Shown piece after piece: positions 34,292 through 43,217 of a DNA stretch of 56,760 bases; position 1 is the stretch's first letter; each line of letters opens with the position of its first letter. A program made the position numbers and the translations under genes. Source of the DNA: Alphaproteobacteria bacterium (GTDB lineage: Bacteria; Pseudomonadota; Alphaproteobacteria; TMED109); assembly GCA_022819905.1 (NCBI GenBank), contig JAJEGJ010000111.1, positions 1 through 56,760 on the forward strand, read 5' to 3'. The notes under the pieces are model-generated. The model worked only from the letters and a program-made list of their open reading frames with translations, ran no database searches and was not told the origin of the DNA.

Positions 34292-34890
34292 GTATCGACC
34301 CGCGCTGGCGGCATCCCGAGCCCCCGCAGCATCAGCTCGGTTTCGGCGACAGGCAATCCGACCACGTTTTCGAACGACCCGTTGATCCCGTGCACGAACG
34401 CGGCGCCACGGCCCTGAATCGCGTAGCTTCCGGCCCGGTTGCGCCATTCCCCGGTCATCAGATAGTCCTCGATCTCGATCGTGCTGAGCCCGCGGAAGCG
34501 CACCCGGGTGCAGACCAGGCGCGCGGCCTCGGCTCCGTCCGGCCCCCGGACACGAACCGCACTCCAGACCCGGTGGGCCCGGCCCGACAGCATTCGAAGG
34601 TGTCGCCGCGCGGTCTCAATTTCTTCCGTTGCCGCCAAGATTCGGCGCCCGCAGGCGACCACCGTGTCGGCCACGACGATCCAGGCTTCTGGATGGAGCG
34701 GCCCCGCGACCCGCATCTTCTCCGCCGCCATGCGCGCGGTATAGAGGCGCGGCAGCTCGCCGGGTGCAGGCGTCTCGTCGATTCCCGCGGGCGCAACGAC
34801 GTCAGGGTACCGGCCGATTTGCTCAAGCAACGCTGCACGCGCCGGCGAACGGGACGCGAGAACCAGCTTCGGCGACTGTTGGCTTGGCAT
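34288..34890 (-). CDS. maf: Maf-family nucleotide pyrophosphatase
   Basis: This 200-residue protein hydrolyses non-canonical nucleoside triphosphates, a housekeeping function. The family motifs are intact: [18 protein letters not shown] (substrate loop, residues 9-26), [16 protein letters not shown] with the catalytic-region Asp near 74, [12 protein letters not shown], and [20 protein letters not shown] followed by NVVGLPV. The position between infA and yacG is the conserved alphaproteobacterial order. A ribonuclease G gene, often present between maf and yacG, is absent. Confidence 0.95.
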   Translation of the reverse strand: MPSQQSPKLVLASRSPARAALLEQIGRYPDVVAPAGIDETPAPGELPRLYTARMAAEKMRVAGPLHPEAWIVVADTVVACGRRILAATEEIETARRHLRMLSGRAHRVWSAVRVRGPDGAEAARLVCTRVRFRGLSTIEIEDYLMTGEWRNRAGSYAIQGRGAAFVHGINGSFENVVGLPVAETELMLRGLGMPPARVDT

Positions 34891-34915
34891 GGGCCGACCA
34901 GCGCGCCGAGCAGGC

Positions 34916-35134
34916 TTACTTGTGGCGGTACGTGATCCGACCCTTCGTCAGGTCGTAGGGCGTCATTTCCACGGTCACCTTGTCGCCGGCCAGCACGCGG
35001 ATCCGGTTCTTCCGCATGCGCCCGGACGTGTGGGCCAGCACCTTGTGCTGATTGTCGAGGGTGACGCGGAACATCGCATTGGGAAGAATTTCGGTAACCG
35101 TACCGAAAAACTCCATGAATTCTTCTTTTTCCAT
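34916..35134 (-). CDS. infA: Translation initiation factor IF-1
   Basis: This is a 72-residue S1/OB-fold protein of exact family length. The ATG at 35134 is preceded by GAGGAGG, and the upstream in-frame ATG (35191) would add an unlikely tail. Sequence landmarks are [40 protein letters not shown] and [18 protein letters not shown]-1 occupies the ribosomal A site during initiation. The start residues (MEKEEFMEF) match alphaproteobacterial IF-1. Confidence 0.98.
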   Translation of the reverse strand: MEKEEFMEFFGTVTEILPNAMFRVTLDNQHKVLAHTSGRMRKNRIRVLAGDKVTVEMTPYDLTKGRITYRHK

Positions 35135-35281
35135 TGTGCCTCCTCGGGCGGCCGGGACGCGCACCATGCGAATAGCTGGCGCAGCGGTCAAGGGAAATTC
35201 CCGAAGGACGCTCGATTCCTGAAGGGAATCCTCTTCCCGGAACCGGCACCGTTCGGTCCTCCAGCCTGGCGGGCGGGTCTC

Positions 35282-35827
35282 CTAGCGCGCGCCCGGCCGC
35301 GGCGACAGCCGGATGGGCACGAAGCGCATGTCGGCGGTCAGGAACAGGACGGACAAGAGCGTGAACAGGCGACGTGCCGTCTCGAAGTCCGTCCGAATCC
35401 GCCCCTTCAGGCAGTCCGCCAGCAATCCGGCGCCTTCGTCGTGCAGAGCCCTCCGCCCCATGTCAATGGCCTCGATCTTGCCCACCGATGCCCGCTGCAG
35501 CGCGTCGTAGTAGCTCTGGCAGATCGCATGGTAGTCGCGTACCAGCCCGGTCAGGTCGGCGACCGGCACCGCCACGCGAAACGGATCCGAATCCGTCTCC
35601 ACCGGCGTGATCATGAACACCATCCGCTCGCCCTGAAGCGAAATTTCCGCTGCATACGGCCCGGGCGGCCCGTTTTCGGGCGCAAACTGGTTGCATTCCA
35701 GGAGATCCTGTACCGCCAGTTGCCGCTCGCGGGCAAGTTCAGCCGCGCCGTGGGCGGTACCCGCATTGCCCAACGTTACCCGCACCAGTTGGTCGGCGGG
35801 TGGCCTCTCAGCGCCCGAGGCGGACAT
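35282..35827 (-). CDS. UPF0262 family protein
   Basis: This is a 181-residue protein from ATG 35827, which lies inside the last codons of hisD (20 bp overlap). The frame's upstream extension is not protein-like. UPF0262 hallmarks include ERQLAVQDLLECNQFAPENG, DPFRVAVPVADLTGLVRDYH and CQSYYDALQRASVGKIEAID, then MGRRALHDEGAGLLADCLKG and RIRTDFETARRLFTLLSVL. Function is unknown. It follows hisD in many alphaproteobacteria. A low-molecular-weight phosphatase gene often found next is missing, leaving a 147 bp gap before infA. Confidence 0.9.
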   Translation of the reverse strand: MSASGAERPPADQLVRVTLGNAGTAHGAAELARERQLAVQDLLECNQFAPENGPPGPYAAEISLQGERMVFMITPVETDSDPFRVAVPVADLTGLVRDYHAICQSYYDALQRASVGKIEAIDMGRRALHDEGAGLLADCLKGRIRTDFETARRLFTLLSVLFLTADMRFVPIRLSPRPGAR

Positions 35828-37100
35828 CGACCGACAGCCGGTGGGCATCCAGCCCCTCGGCCTCCGCCAGGACGGACGCGGAGGGCCCGATGGCGGCCAG
35901 CCCTTCCTCGCTGCATCCAACCACGGAGGTGCGGCGGAGGAAGTCCCGCACCGAGAGGCCCGACGAGAACCGTGCGCTCCGGGAGGTCGGCAACACGTGG
36001 CTCGGGCCGGCCACGTAATCGCCGATCGCTTCCGGCGTGTGCTGCCCCAGGAACACCGCGCCCGCCGTACGAATTGCCCGCATCATCGGCTCCGGATCCG
36101 CAACGGAGAGTTCCACGTGCTCGGGGGCGAGCCGGTTGACGACCGCCGGCGCATCCGCCAGCCCGGCGACCACGATCACGGCCCCGAAGTCGCGCCAGCT
36201 CGCCCCGGCAATCGCCCGCCGGGGCAGCGCCTCGAGGTGCCGCTCCACCGCGTTCTCGACGGCATCCGCAAACGCGCTGTCGTCCGTCACCAGGACCGCT
36301 TGCGCCGCCGGGTCGTGCTCGGCCTGCGACAGGAGGTCCAACGCCACCCACTCCGGATTGCTGGTCGCGTCCGACACCACGAGGATCTCGCTGGGTCCGG
36401 CAATGAGATCGATTCCGACGGTGCCGAAGACCTGGCGTTTGGCCTCCGCCACGTAGGCATTGCCGGGACCCACGATCTTGTCGACCGGCGCGATCGTGTC
36501 CGTGCCGAAACTGAGGGCGGCGACCGCCTGGGCCCCGCCCACACGGTAGATCTCCTGGATCCCGGCCAGCTCGGCGGCGGCGAGCACGAGCGGCAGGACC
36601 TTCCCGTCCGGGTGCGGCACGGCGGCGACCAGGCGCGGCACGCCCGCCACCTGGGCCGGAATGGCGTTCATCAGGACGGAGCTCGGATAGCTGGCGGTGC
36701 CGCCCGGGACATACAGCCCCACCGCCTCGACCGGCGTCCAGTACTCGCCGAGCGTGACCCCGCTCTCGTCCTGATAGGACGTGTCCTTCGGGATATGTCT
36801 CGCGTGATAGGCCCGGATCCGCTCGGCCGCGTGGGCGAGCGCATCCAGGGCCTCGTTGCCGCAAGCCGCGCGGGCCTCCGCCATCGCGGCGGCATCCACG
36901 CGAATCGATTCCCGGTCAATCGGAAACCGGTCGAACTTTCGGGTCAGCTCCAGCAGGGCGTCGTCGCCACGCTCGCGCACCGTTGCGACGATCTCGCGGA
37001 CGGTCTCCCTGACCGATTGCTCGACCGCCCCGCGCGCCGCCAGCAGCGGCGCCAGGGCCGTGTCGAGATCCTCGATCCGCGCGTCAATCCGGCGCGCCAT
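35808..37100 (-). CDS. hisD: Histidinol dehydrogenase
   Basis: This 430-residue enzyme catalyses the last two oxidations of histidine synthesis (histidinol to histidine, NAD+, zinc). ATG 37100 overlaps the hisG end by 17 bp and is preferred over the ATG 11 codons upstream. Conserved blocks are VGLYVPGGTASYPSSVLMNA, EIYRVGGAQAVAALSFGT, KIVGPGNAYVAEAKRQVFG, IAGPSEILVVSDATSNP, LLSQAEHDPAAQAVLVT (with the zinc-binding Gln/His), NRLAPEHVEL and GDYVAGPSHVLPT. It is intact and of standard length. Confidence 0.97.
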   Translation of the reverse strand: MARRIDARIEDLDTALAPLLAARGAVEQSVRETVREIVATVRERGDDALLELTRKFDRFPIDRESIRVDAAAMAEARAACGNEALDALAHAAERIRAYHARHIPKDTSYQDESGVTLGEYWTPVEAVGLYVPGGTASYPSSVLMNAIPAQVAGVPRLVAAVPHPDGKVLPLVLAAAELAGIQEIYRVGGAQAVAALSFGTDTIAPVDKIVGPGNAYVAEAKRQVFGTVGIDLIAGPSEILVVSDATSNPEWVALDLLSQAEHDPAAQAVLVTDDSAFADAVENAVERHLEALPRRAIAGASWRDFGAVIVVAGLADAPAVVNRLAPEHVELSVADPEPMMRAIRTAGAVFLGQHTPEAIGDYVAGPSHVLPTSRSARFSSGLSVRDFLRRTSVVGCSEEGLAAIGPSASVLAEAEGLDAHRLSVDVRLGR

Positions 37101-37758
37101 CGATCGCCTTCCGAAAGCGGTCCACGAGGGCATTGAGGAGGCGCGGTCGAAGCTTCATCGCCGTGCGGTTGACGACCAGCCGCGACGATATGTCGGCGAT
37201 CTTCTCCACTTCGACCAGGCCGTTCGCGCGCAGGGTCGAACCCGTGTCGACAAGGTCCACGATGCGCCTGCAGAGCCCGAGTTGAGGCGCGAGTTCAAGC
37301 GCACCGTTCAGCTTCACGCACTCGGCCTGCACCCCCCGAGCGGCAAAATGCCGACGGGTGGTCGCCGGGTACTTCGTCGCGATCCGCACGTGGCTCCAGC
37401 GTCGCGGGTCGTCGCTCGAAGCCACCTCCGCGGGCTCGGCTACCGCCAGCCGGCAGCGGCCGATGCCGAGATCGAGCGGCAGGTAGAGATCGTCGTAGTC
37501 GAACTCCAGGAGCACGTCGTAGCCCACCACTCCCAGGTCGGCGCCGCCGAACGCCACGAACGTGGCCGCATCGAAGCTGCGGACGCGGATCAGGGACAGG
37601 CCGTCGACGCTCGTCCGGAAGGCGAGCCGGCGCGAATCGGGATCCCGGAACGCGGGCTCCGGCTCGATACCGATGCCGGCCAGCAGCGGAATCACCTCGC
37701 GGGCGATCCGGCCGCGCGGCACCGCCAGGACGACGTCGTCGGAGCGGTCCCGATTCAC
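37084..37758 (-). CDS. hisG: ATP phosphoribosyltransferase, short form
   Basis: This is a 224-residue protein from GTG 37758, whose GTGA overlaps the DUF2948 stop. It catalyses the first step of histidine synthesis, ATP plus PRPP. Landmarks are VVLAVPRGRIAREVIPLL, VRSFDAATFVAFGGADLGVV, GYDVLLEFDYDDLYLPLDLG, RIATKYPATTRRHFAARG and the PRPP-binding LCRRIVDLVDTGSTLRANGL. The protein lacks the C-terminal regulatory domain of the long form, so it should need a HisZ partner, which is not in this window. Confidence 0.95.
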   Translation of the reverse strand: MNRDRSDDVVLAVPRGRIAREVIPLLAGIGIEPEPAFRDPDSRRLAFRTSVDGLSLIRVRSFDAATFVAFGGADLGVVGYDVLLEFDYDDLYLPLDLGIGRCRLAVAEPAEVASSDDPRRWSHVRIATKYPATTRRHFAARGVQAECVKLNGALELAPQLGLCRRIVDLVDTGSTLRANGLVEVEKIADISSRLVVNRTAMKLRPRLLNALVDRFRKAIDGAPD

Positions 37759-38204
37759 GCGAGCCCCCGTCGGTGCCCGGGCACCACGGGCGGCAACCGT
37801 CCCGGGCGGGTGTCTTCCAGTCGGCACTCGATGCCCTCAACGTCGATCCGAACCGCTGCGCCTTCATCGAACACCAGGAGCAGCGTGCCCGATTCACACG
37901 TGAATGACGACAGGCTGAGAATGCGACCGCGAGCATGCGGCCCCAGACCCGTCTGCGCGACCCGCACGACCCGCTCGATGGTCAGCACGCAAGGAACCTG
38001 CTGCAGGCGCGAATCGTCACCGGCCGCCGCCTCCCATGTAAAGCGTTCCAACGCCAAGACGAAGCGGTTGGCTTCCTGATCAAACCGCATGCCGGCGGCA
38101 ATTGCGAGCGCCTCGAACAGGCATTCGGCCAGAACCTCGACCGACTGTTCATCCGCTGCACGCAGCCGTAGCGGATCCACCGGTTCGATCGCATGCGTGC
38201 TCAC
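37755..38204 (-). CDS. DUF2948 family protein
   Basis: This 149-residue protein of unknown function lies between murA and hisG, its usual alphaproteobacterial place. Recognisable stretches are LRAADEQSVEVLAECLFEAL, RFVLALERFTWE, VPCVLTIERVVRVAQTGLG, ILSLSSFTCESGTLLLVFDE and VRIDVEGIECRLEDT. There is no signal peptide. It overlaps murA and hisG by 4 bp each, so the four genes are co-transcribed. Confidence 0.9.
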   Translation of the reverse strand: MSTHAIEPVDPLRLRAADEQSVEVLAECLFEALAIAAGMRFDQEANRFVLALERFTWEAAAGDDSRLQQVPCVLTIERVVRVAQTGLGPHARGRILSLSSFTCESGTLLLVFDEGAAVRIDVEGIECRLEDTRPGRLPPVVPGHRRGLA

Positions 38205-39481
38205 GTCGATCCGTCCTCGGACGTACGCCTGACGATGGCGCCCACCGCCCGCAACTTGGTTTCCAGCCGGCTGTAGCCCCGGTCAAGATGATAAACCCGG
38301 CGGATGACGGATTCGCCCTCCGCCGCAAGAGCTCCCAATACCAGAGACAGGGAAGCGCGCAGGTCGGTCGCCATGACGGGAGCGGCCAGCAACCGCTGGA
38401 CGCCATCGATCTCAGCGGTCCTTCCCCTGACCTTGATGCGAGCCCCCATGCGGACCAGCTCCGAGACATGCATGAACCGATTCTCAAAGATGTTCTCGAC
38501 GATCCGCGAACGCCCTCCCGCCAGACACAGCACCGCCATGATCTGGGCCTGCATATCGGTCGGGAAGGCGGGATACACACCCGTCTCGACATCCGCTGCC
38601 GCCAGCGTGCCGGACCCGTTGACGACCACGTCGCCAGCCGAGATCTCGACCCCGGCGCCGATGGACCGCAGGACGTCGAGCGTCGCGGTCATGGCGTCAG
38701 CGGGGGCGCCGGCCAGCCTGAGGTATCCGCCGGTGATGAGAGCCCCGGCGGCATAACTTCCGGCCTCGATACGGTCCCCCAGGATTCGGTGCGATGCGGG
38801 CCGGAACACCGTGTCGCCCTGGACGTGGAGGGTGCCGGTGCCGAGCCCCTCGATGTGGGCGCCCATCGCCAACAGGCACCGGGCGAGATCCGTGACCTCG
38901 GGTTCCCTGGCGGCATTCTCAATGCGGGTCTCACCGCGCGCCAGCACTGCCGCCATCAGGGTGTTTTCCGTGGCGCCCACCGAGACTTGCGCAAAACGGA
39001 CCCGCCCGCCGCGGAGGCCGCCCCGCGACGCGCGTGCACGCACGTAGCCCCCTTCCAGCTCGATGGACGCGCCGAGTTCGGTCAAGGCCCTGAGATGCAG
39101 GTCGATGGGCCGGGTCCCGATGGCACAGCCGCCGGGCAGCGAAATCTCCGCGTGACCCGAGCGGGCGAGGAGCGGCCCCAGCACGAGGACGGAGGCCCGC
39201 ATGCGACGCACCAGGTCATAGTCGGCCGTGGTCGACGTGACGCTCGGGGTCACCAGACCCATTGTTCCCGCGCACATGTCTGGCGTGGTCGCTTCGACGC
39301 CCAGCCGGCGCAGGAGATCCGCCATGGATCGCGTGTCGCCGAGCTGGGGATAGCGGGTCAGGGTGACCGGCTGGTCGGTCAGGAGGGAGGCCGCCATCAG
39401 CGGCAGTGCGGCGTTCTTCGCGCCGTCGATCGCCACCGTCCCCTGGAGCGGCTGCCCGCCCCGAATACGGATGCAGTCCAC
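38201..39481 (-). CDS. murA: UDP-N-acetylglucosamine 1-carboxyvinyltransferase
   Basis: This 426-residue enzyme commits UDP-GlcNAc to murein synthesis by adding enolpyruvate. GTG 39481 is chosen, 4 bp after the dcd stop. The frame runs further up but only as antisense-type sequence. It starts RIRGGQPLQGTVAIDGAKNA, with the substrate lysine in GAKNAALP. The catalytic cysteine is in SLPGGCAIGTRPIDLH near residue 115. Other conserved blocks are FAQVSVGATENTLMAAVLA, DRIEAGSYAAGALITGG, FPTDMQAQIMAVLCLA and ENIFENRFMHVSELVRMGA. The usual fosfomycin-sensitive Cys is retained. Confidence 0.97.
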   Translation of the reverse strand: MDCIRIRGGQPLQGTVAIDGAKNAALPLMAASLLTDQPVTLTRYPQLGDTRSMADLLRRLGVEATTPDMCAGTMGLVTPSVTSTTADYDLVRRMRASVLVLGPLLARSGHAEISLPGGCAIGTRPIDLHLRALTELGASIELEGGYVRARASRGGLRGGRVRFAQVSVGATENTLMAAVLARGETRIENAAREPEVTDLARCLLAMGAHIEGLGTGTLHVQGDTVFRPASHRILGDRIEAGSYAAGALITGGYLRLAGAPADAMTATLDVLRSIGAGVEISAGDVVVNGSGTLAAADVETGVYPAFPTDMQAQIMAVLCLAGGRSRIVENIFENRFMHVSELVRMGARIKVRGRTAEIDGVQRLLAAPVMATDLRASLSLVLGALAAEGESVIRRVYHLDRGYSRLETKLRAVGAIVRRTSEDGST

Positions 39482-39485
39482 CCGG

Positions 39486-40040
39486 TCAGATCCTCGGAAG
39501 CGTGACCTGCAGCTGACCCATGTACTTCCCCTTGCGGTCGGCGTAACTGACCTTCGGAGCCTCAGCCCCCTTGAAGAACACGAACTGGCAAGCACCCTCG
39601 TTCGCGTAGATGCGGGCCGGCAATGGCGTTGTATTTGAGAACTCGAGCGTGACGTGCCCCTCCCACTCGGGTTCGAGTGGCGTCACGTTGACGATGATTC
39701 CGCAGCGGGCGTAGGTGGACTTTCCCAGGCAGATGACCAGCACGTCGCGGGGGATCCGGAAGTACTCGACCGTCCGGGCCAGCGCGAAGCTGTTGGGCGG
39801 AATGACGCACGTGTCGGCCGTGCGGGCGACGAAGCTCTGATCAGAGAAGTCCTTGGGGTCGATCAGCGCGTTCTCCACGTTCGTGAACACCCGGAACTCA
39901 TTGGCGACGCGGGCGTCGTAGCCGTACGAGCTCAGCCCGTACGAAATCACGCCGTCGGTGCGCTGCGCCTCGACGAACGGATCGATCATCCCCTCTTCCA
40001 AGGCCATCGAGCGGATCCAGGTGTCCGGCATCACGGTCAT
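39486..40040 (-). CDS. dcd: dCTP deaminase
   Basis: This 184-residue enzyme converts dCTP to dUTP for dTTP synthesis. ATG 40040 gives the standard N-terminus [19 protein letters not shown]. Conserved stretches are [80 protein letters not shown] (with the catalytic-region Glu) and [14 protein letters not shown] trimer-type active site is intact. Confidence 0.97.
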   Translation of the reverse strand: MTVMPDTWIRSMALEEGMIDPFVEAQRTDGVISYGLSSYGYDARVANEFRVFTNVENALIDPKDFSDQSFVARTADTCVIPPNSFALARTVEYFRIPRDVLVICLGKSTYARCGIIVNVTPLEPEWEGHVTLEFSNTTPLPARIYANEGACQFVFFKGAEAPKVSYADRKGKYMGQLQVTLPRI

Positions 40041-40091
40041 GGCGACAGCCCCCTGCCTTGGCGGCAATGCCTTGGCGCGACCAGCGCCCCC

Positions 40092-40268
40092 TCAGCCATC
40101 GGGCTTGCGCCCGCGCTCGGTCGCGGGCCGGTCACGAACCTGTGCGGCAGCCAGGTCACGCGCCTGTTCCTTGCGCCGCCGCAGGTTCGCGCGCAGCGCC
40201 CGAGCCTCGCGCTCGAAGCGTTCGCCCTGCTTGTCCGCCTTCGGCGTCCGGCCGTCACGCCGTGCCAA
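40092..40268 (-). CDS. Small basic conserved-type protein, TTG start
   Basis: This 58-codon frame overlaps the ABC exporter's last codons by 14 bp and is too short for simple ORF lists. From TTG 40268 it reads ARRDGRTPKADKQGERFERE, ARALRANLRRRKEQARDLAA and AQVRDRPATERGRKPDG. The helix ALRANLRRRKEQAR is a pattern I associate with small unannotated alphaproteobacterial proteins near murA. The competing frame (GTG start, Arg/Ser-rich) looks like a shadow. It is highly charged and probably helical, and function is unknown. Confidence 0.65.
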   Translation of the reverse strand: MARRDGRTPKADKQGERFEREARALRANLRRRKEQARDLAAAQVRDRPATERGRKPDG

Positions 40269-42036
40269 GGGAGCGGTCCTCCGATCGCACGGCCTGGAGT
40301 TCGACGAGCCGTCGGTACGGCGCCGATTGCGCCATCAGCGCGGCGTGGGTGCCTTGGTCCACGATCGTGCCTCCCTCCATCAGCAGGATCCTGTCGGCGC
40401 GCACCACCGTCGATAGCCGGTGGGCGATGGTAATGGTTGTGCGTCCCGCCGTCAGGCGGCCAAGCGCCTCCTGAATGCGATGCTCGGATTCGGCGTCGAG
40501 CGCGCTGGTGGGTTCGTCCAGGACCAGGACGGCCGGATCGCGCAGGATCGCCCGGGCCAGCGCGACACGCTGCCGCTCGCCGCCTGACAGCCGGTCACCC
40601 TGGTCGCCGACCACGGTATCGAGGCCATCGGGGAGGGAGTCGGCGAAGTCCGCCGCGGCCGCGACCAGGGCCTCCCGAATGGCCGCGTCGCCGGCCCCGG
40701 GTCGGCCCATCTCCACGTTATCGCGAAGCGAGCCGTGAAACAGGGTGGCCTCCTGCGCCACCAGCCCGAAGTGGCTCCGCAGCGACTCGAGCGTGAATTC
40801 GCGGATATCGGCACGGTCCAGCAGGATCCGGCCCTCGCTGGGGTCGAACATGCGCAGCACCAGGTTGATCAGGGTGGTCTTGCCGGCTCCGCTCGGCCCG
40901 ACCAGCGCGACGCGCTCGCCGGGTCGGATCACGAGGTTCACATCCCGGAGGACCGATCCGCCTTCCGTGTACCGAAAGCCGACATTCTCGAAGCGGATCT
41001 CGCCCTCGGGCCGCGGACAGACCCGGGCGTCGGGGCGATCGACGAGACCGGGTGGCTGCTCCAGCTTCTCGAACACGCGCTCGGCAGCGGAGGCCGCCTG
41101 CTGGAACGTCACGCTGAAGTTGGCGAGCGCCCTGGCCGGGCGCAGTGCCAGCAGCACCGCGCTCACGAATCCCGAGAACGCTCCGATCGTGCTGCTGCCC
41201 TCCAGAATGCGCCAGCCCGCGACCACGATGATGAGAGCCACGACCACCCCGCCCCCGAACTCGAGGAGTGGCGACAGTTGCGCCCGGCGCCGCTCGATCG
41301 CGTACTGCAGCGCGTACAGCCGCTCGATCAGGGACTTGCCCTGCTGGCTCCGCGCAGCGCCCAGGTTGAACGCCCGCACGGTCCGCATGCCCTGGAAGGT
41401 CTCGGCGAGAAAGGAGGACAGGGCCCCATAGTGCGCCTGCACGTCGGTGGTGGTGCTGCGGGTCCGGCGGCCGATCGACAGCACCGGGCGCACGTTGATG
41501 CCGTAGACGGCGATCACGATCAGCGACAGCACCCAGTCGAGGTAGATCACGGATCCCAGCAGGGCCGCACACGTCAGCGCGTCTCGGGGGACCCGGCCCA
41601 CCATCTGGGTGAGGGAGGCGTTCAGGAGGTTCGTATCGTGGAGGACCCGCGCCTGGAGACTCACTGCGCGGTCGCCGGCCAGCACGCCGAGGTCGAACCG
41701 GAGAATCGCCGTGTAGAGATCGGCCCGGATGTCCGCGATCATCCGCTGCGCGATGCGGCTGACCAACACGGTTTGCGCGTAGAGCGCAGCCCCTTTGGCA
41801 AGCGTCAGCAGCAGCACCGCAATCGGAACCGTAACCAGGACAAGGCGCTCGCGCGCCTGCAGTGCGTCGACCAGGTAGTCGATCAGCAGCGGATACCCGG
41901 CGGTCGCACCGGCGACCACGATCACCAGCAGGTTCGCGATCACGAAGGTGCGAGCGTGTTTCGGACCCCAGCGCTGGATCAGACGACGGATGGGATGCCG
42001 CGCGGGCGAGGGCACGGGAGGCGCGCTGGTCACCAC
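40255..42036 (-). CDS. ABC exporter, MsbA-like (fused membrane and ATPase domains)
   Basis: This 593-residue half-transporter would work as a homodimer. Six membrane helices lie within residues 30-310 (for example FVIANLLVIVVAGATAGYPL, LVTVPIAVLLLTLAKGAALY, VVVALIIVVAGWRIL). The ATPase domain has Walker A VGPSGAGKTTLINLVLRMFD near 385, Q-loop VAQEATLFHGS, signature LSGGERQRVALARAI near 490 and Walker B VLVLDEPTSALDAES. The family includes lipid A and lipid exporters. The substrate cannot be told. Gene order beside murA is compatible with an envelope role. Confidence 0.93.
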   Translation of the reverse strand: MVTSAPPVPSPARHPIRRLIQRWGPKHARTFVIANLLVIVVAGATAGYPLLIDYLVDALQARERLVLVTVPIAVLLLTLAKGAALYAQTVLVSRIAQRMIADIRADLYTAILRFDLGVLAGDRAVSLQARVLHDTNLLNASLTQMVGRVPRDALTCAALLGSVIYLDWVLSLIVIAVYGINVRPVLSIGRRTRSTTTDVQAHYGALSSFLAETFQGMRTVRAFNLGAARSQQGKSLIERLYALQYAIERRRAQLSPLLEFGGGVVVALIIVVAGWRILEGSSTIGAFSGFVSAVLLALRPARALANFSVTFQQAASAAERVFEKLEQPPGLVDRPDARVCPRPEGEIRFENVGFRYTEGGSVLRDVNLVIRPGERVALVGPSGAGKTTLINLVLRMFDPSEGRILLDRADIREFTLESLRSHFGLVAQEATLFHGSLRDNVEMGRPGAGDAAIREALVAAAADFADSLPDGLDTVVGDQGDRLSGGERQRVALARAILRDPAVLVLDEPTSALDAESEHRIQEALGRLTAGRTTITIAHRLSTVVRADRILLMEGGTIVDQGTHAALMAQSAPYRRLVELQAVRSEDRSLGTA

Positions 42037-42381
42037 GTGAATTCCACCTCCGCTGTTGCGAGAGTCGCCGTCCGCAGTTCGTTGCGCAACGTCCCGCGAA
42101 AGGATAGAGCGACATTCGGGCTTTCGGTTCGGAGCTCGGCCAACGCGGGCTTGGGAGCGCGCGGCGGGATCCAGCGCCGGCCAGTCCCGGGCTGAGCGGG
42201 CCCCGGCGCCCAGGGCGGAGGCTGCCGACGGCCTGTGATTCCACCGCCCGCGTGGGGCGATGGTTGCGCGACGATGTCCCGGGCGGAACCAGACACGATC
42301 TCTCGGCCCACGATGCTACGAGCTACTATCAAACGCGGCCGACTAGGCCGCCCCTAGCCGACCCGGACGCAAGGTACGACC
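42037..42381. other. Divergent intergenic region (exporter / amino-acid importer)
   Basis: This 345 bp gap lies between the start of the minus-strand exporter and the plus-strand importer, so it must contain promoters for both. A less GC-rich patch at about 42310-42340 (ACGAGCTACTATCAAAC) precedes the importer by 40-70 bp. I do not see a confident -35/-10 pair, and no small gene stands out. Confidence 0.4.
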
Positions 42382-43215
42382 GTGACTCCTGACGTGGGCC
42401 CACGCGAGGCCGCACTTCGCGTGACGAACCTCCACAAGGCATTCGGGTCCCTCGATGTCCTGCGGGGAATATCGCTCGCGGCGCACGAACACGACGTCAT
42501 CGCCGTCATGGGGGCCAGCGGTTCCGGCAAGAGCACCCTGCTCCGGTGCATCAACCTCCTGGACATCCCCGACGCCGGGGAGGTTCATGTCGGGGGGGAA
42601 CTGATCCACATGTGCTTCGACAGGCGCGGTCAACGCACCGCGGCAGACCCGCGCCAAGTCGACCGGATCCGTACCCGCCTCGGGATGGTGTTCCAGCGGT
42701 TCAACCTGTGGTCCCACATGACCGTGCTGCAAAACATCATCGAGGCGCCCATCCGCGTACTCGGCGTCCCGCGCCGCCGGGCGATCGAGCAGGCCGACCA
42801 ACTCCTGCGCAAGGTCGGTCTGTACGACAAGCGCGACGACTTCCCGGCCTACCTGTCCGGAGGCCAGGAGCAACGGGCGGCGATCGCCCGTGCACTGGCG
42901 ATGGAACCGGAGGTCCTGCTGCTCGACGAGCCGACTTCGGCCCTCGATCCCGAACTGGTCGGAGAGGTCCTCAAGGTCATCGATGACCTTGCCGCAGAAG
43001 GGCGCACGATGCTGATCGTGACGCACGAAATCGGCTTTGCGCGGGCGGTATCGTCCCGCACCATCTTTCTGCATCAAGGTATGGTCAACGAGCAGGGACC
43101 GTCCCGGCAGGTCTTGGACGAGCCGCGCTCAGAGCGGTTCAGGCGGTTCCTCTCGGGCGGTAACTGGGGGCGTGCCGCCCTGACCACACCCAGCCAGACA
43201 GGAGGGAACGAATAA
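42382..43215 (+). CDS. Polar amino acid ABC transporter ATPase (HisP/OccP-like)
   Basis: This is a 277-residue ATPase from GTG 42382. Walker A VMGASGSGKSTLLRCINLL lies near 46-64, the Q-loop in GMVFQRFNLWSHMTVLQNI, the signature LSGGQEQRAAIARALAM near 165, Walker B LLLDEPTSALDPE and the switch His in LIVTHEIGFARAV. The VFQxFNLW-H pattern and the stretch between Walker A and Q-loop (ELIHM...) are typical of histidine/arginine/octopine importers. It heads a four-gene operon and ends 2 bp before the binding-protein ATG. Confidence 0.95.
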   Translation: MTPDVGPREAALRVTNLHKAFGSLDVLRGISLAAHEHDVIAVMGASGSGKSTLLRCINLLDIPDAGEVHVGGELIHMCFDRRGQRTAADPRQVDRIRTRLGMVFQRFNLWSHMTVLQNIIEAPIRVLGVPRRRAIEQADQLLRKVGLYDKRDDFPAYLSGGQEQRAAIARALAMEPEVLLLDEPTSALDPELVGEVLKVIDDLAAEGRTMLIVTHEIGFARAVSSRTIFLHQGMVNEQGPSRQVLDEPRSERFRRFLSGGNWGRAALTTPSQTGGNE

Positions 43216-43217
43216 CC

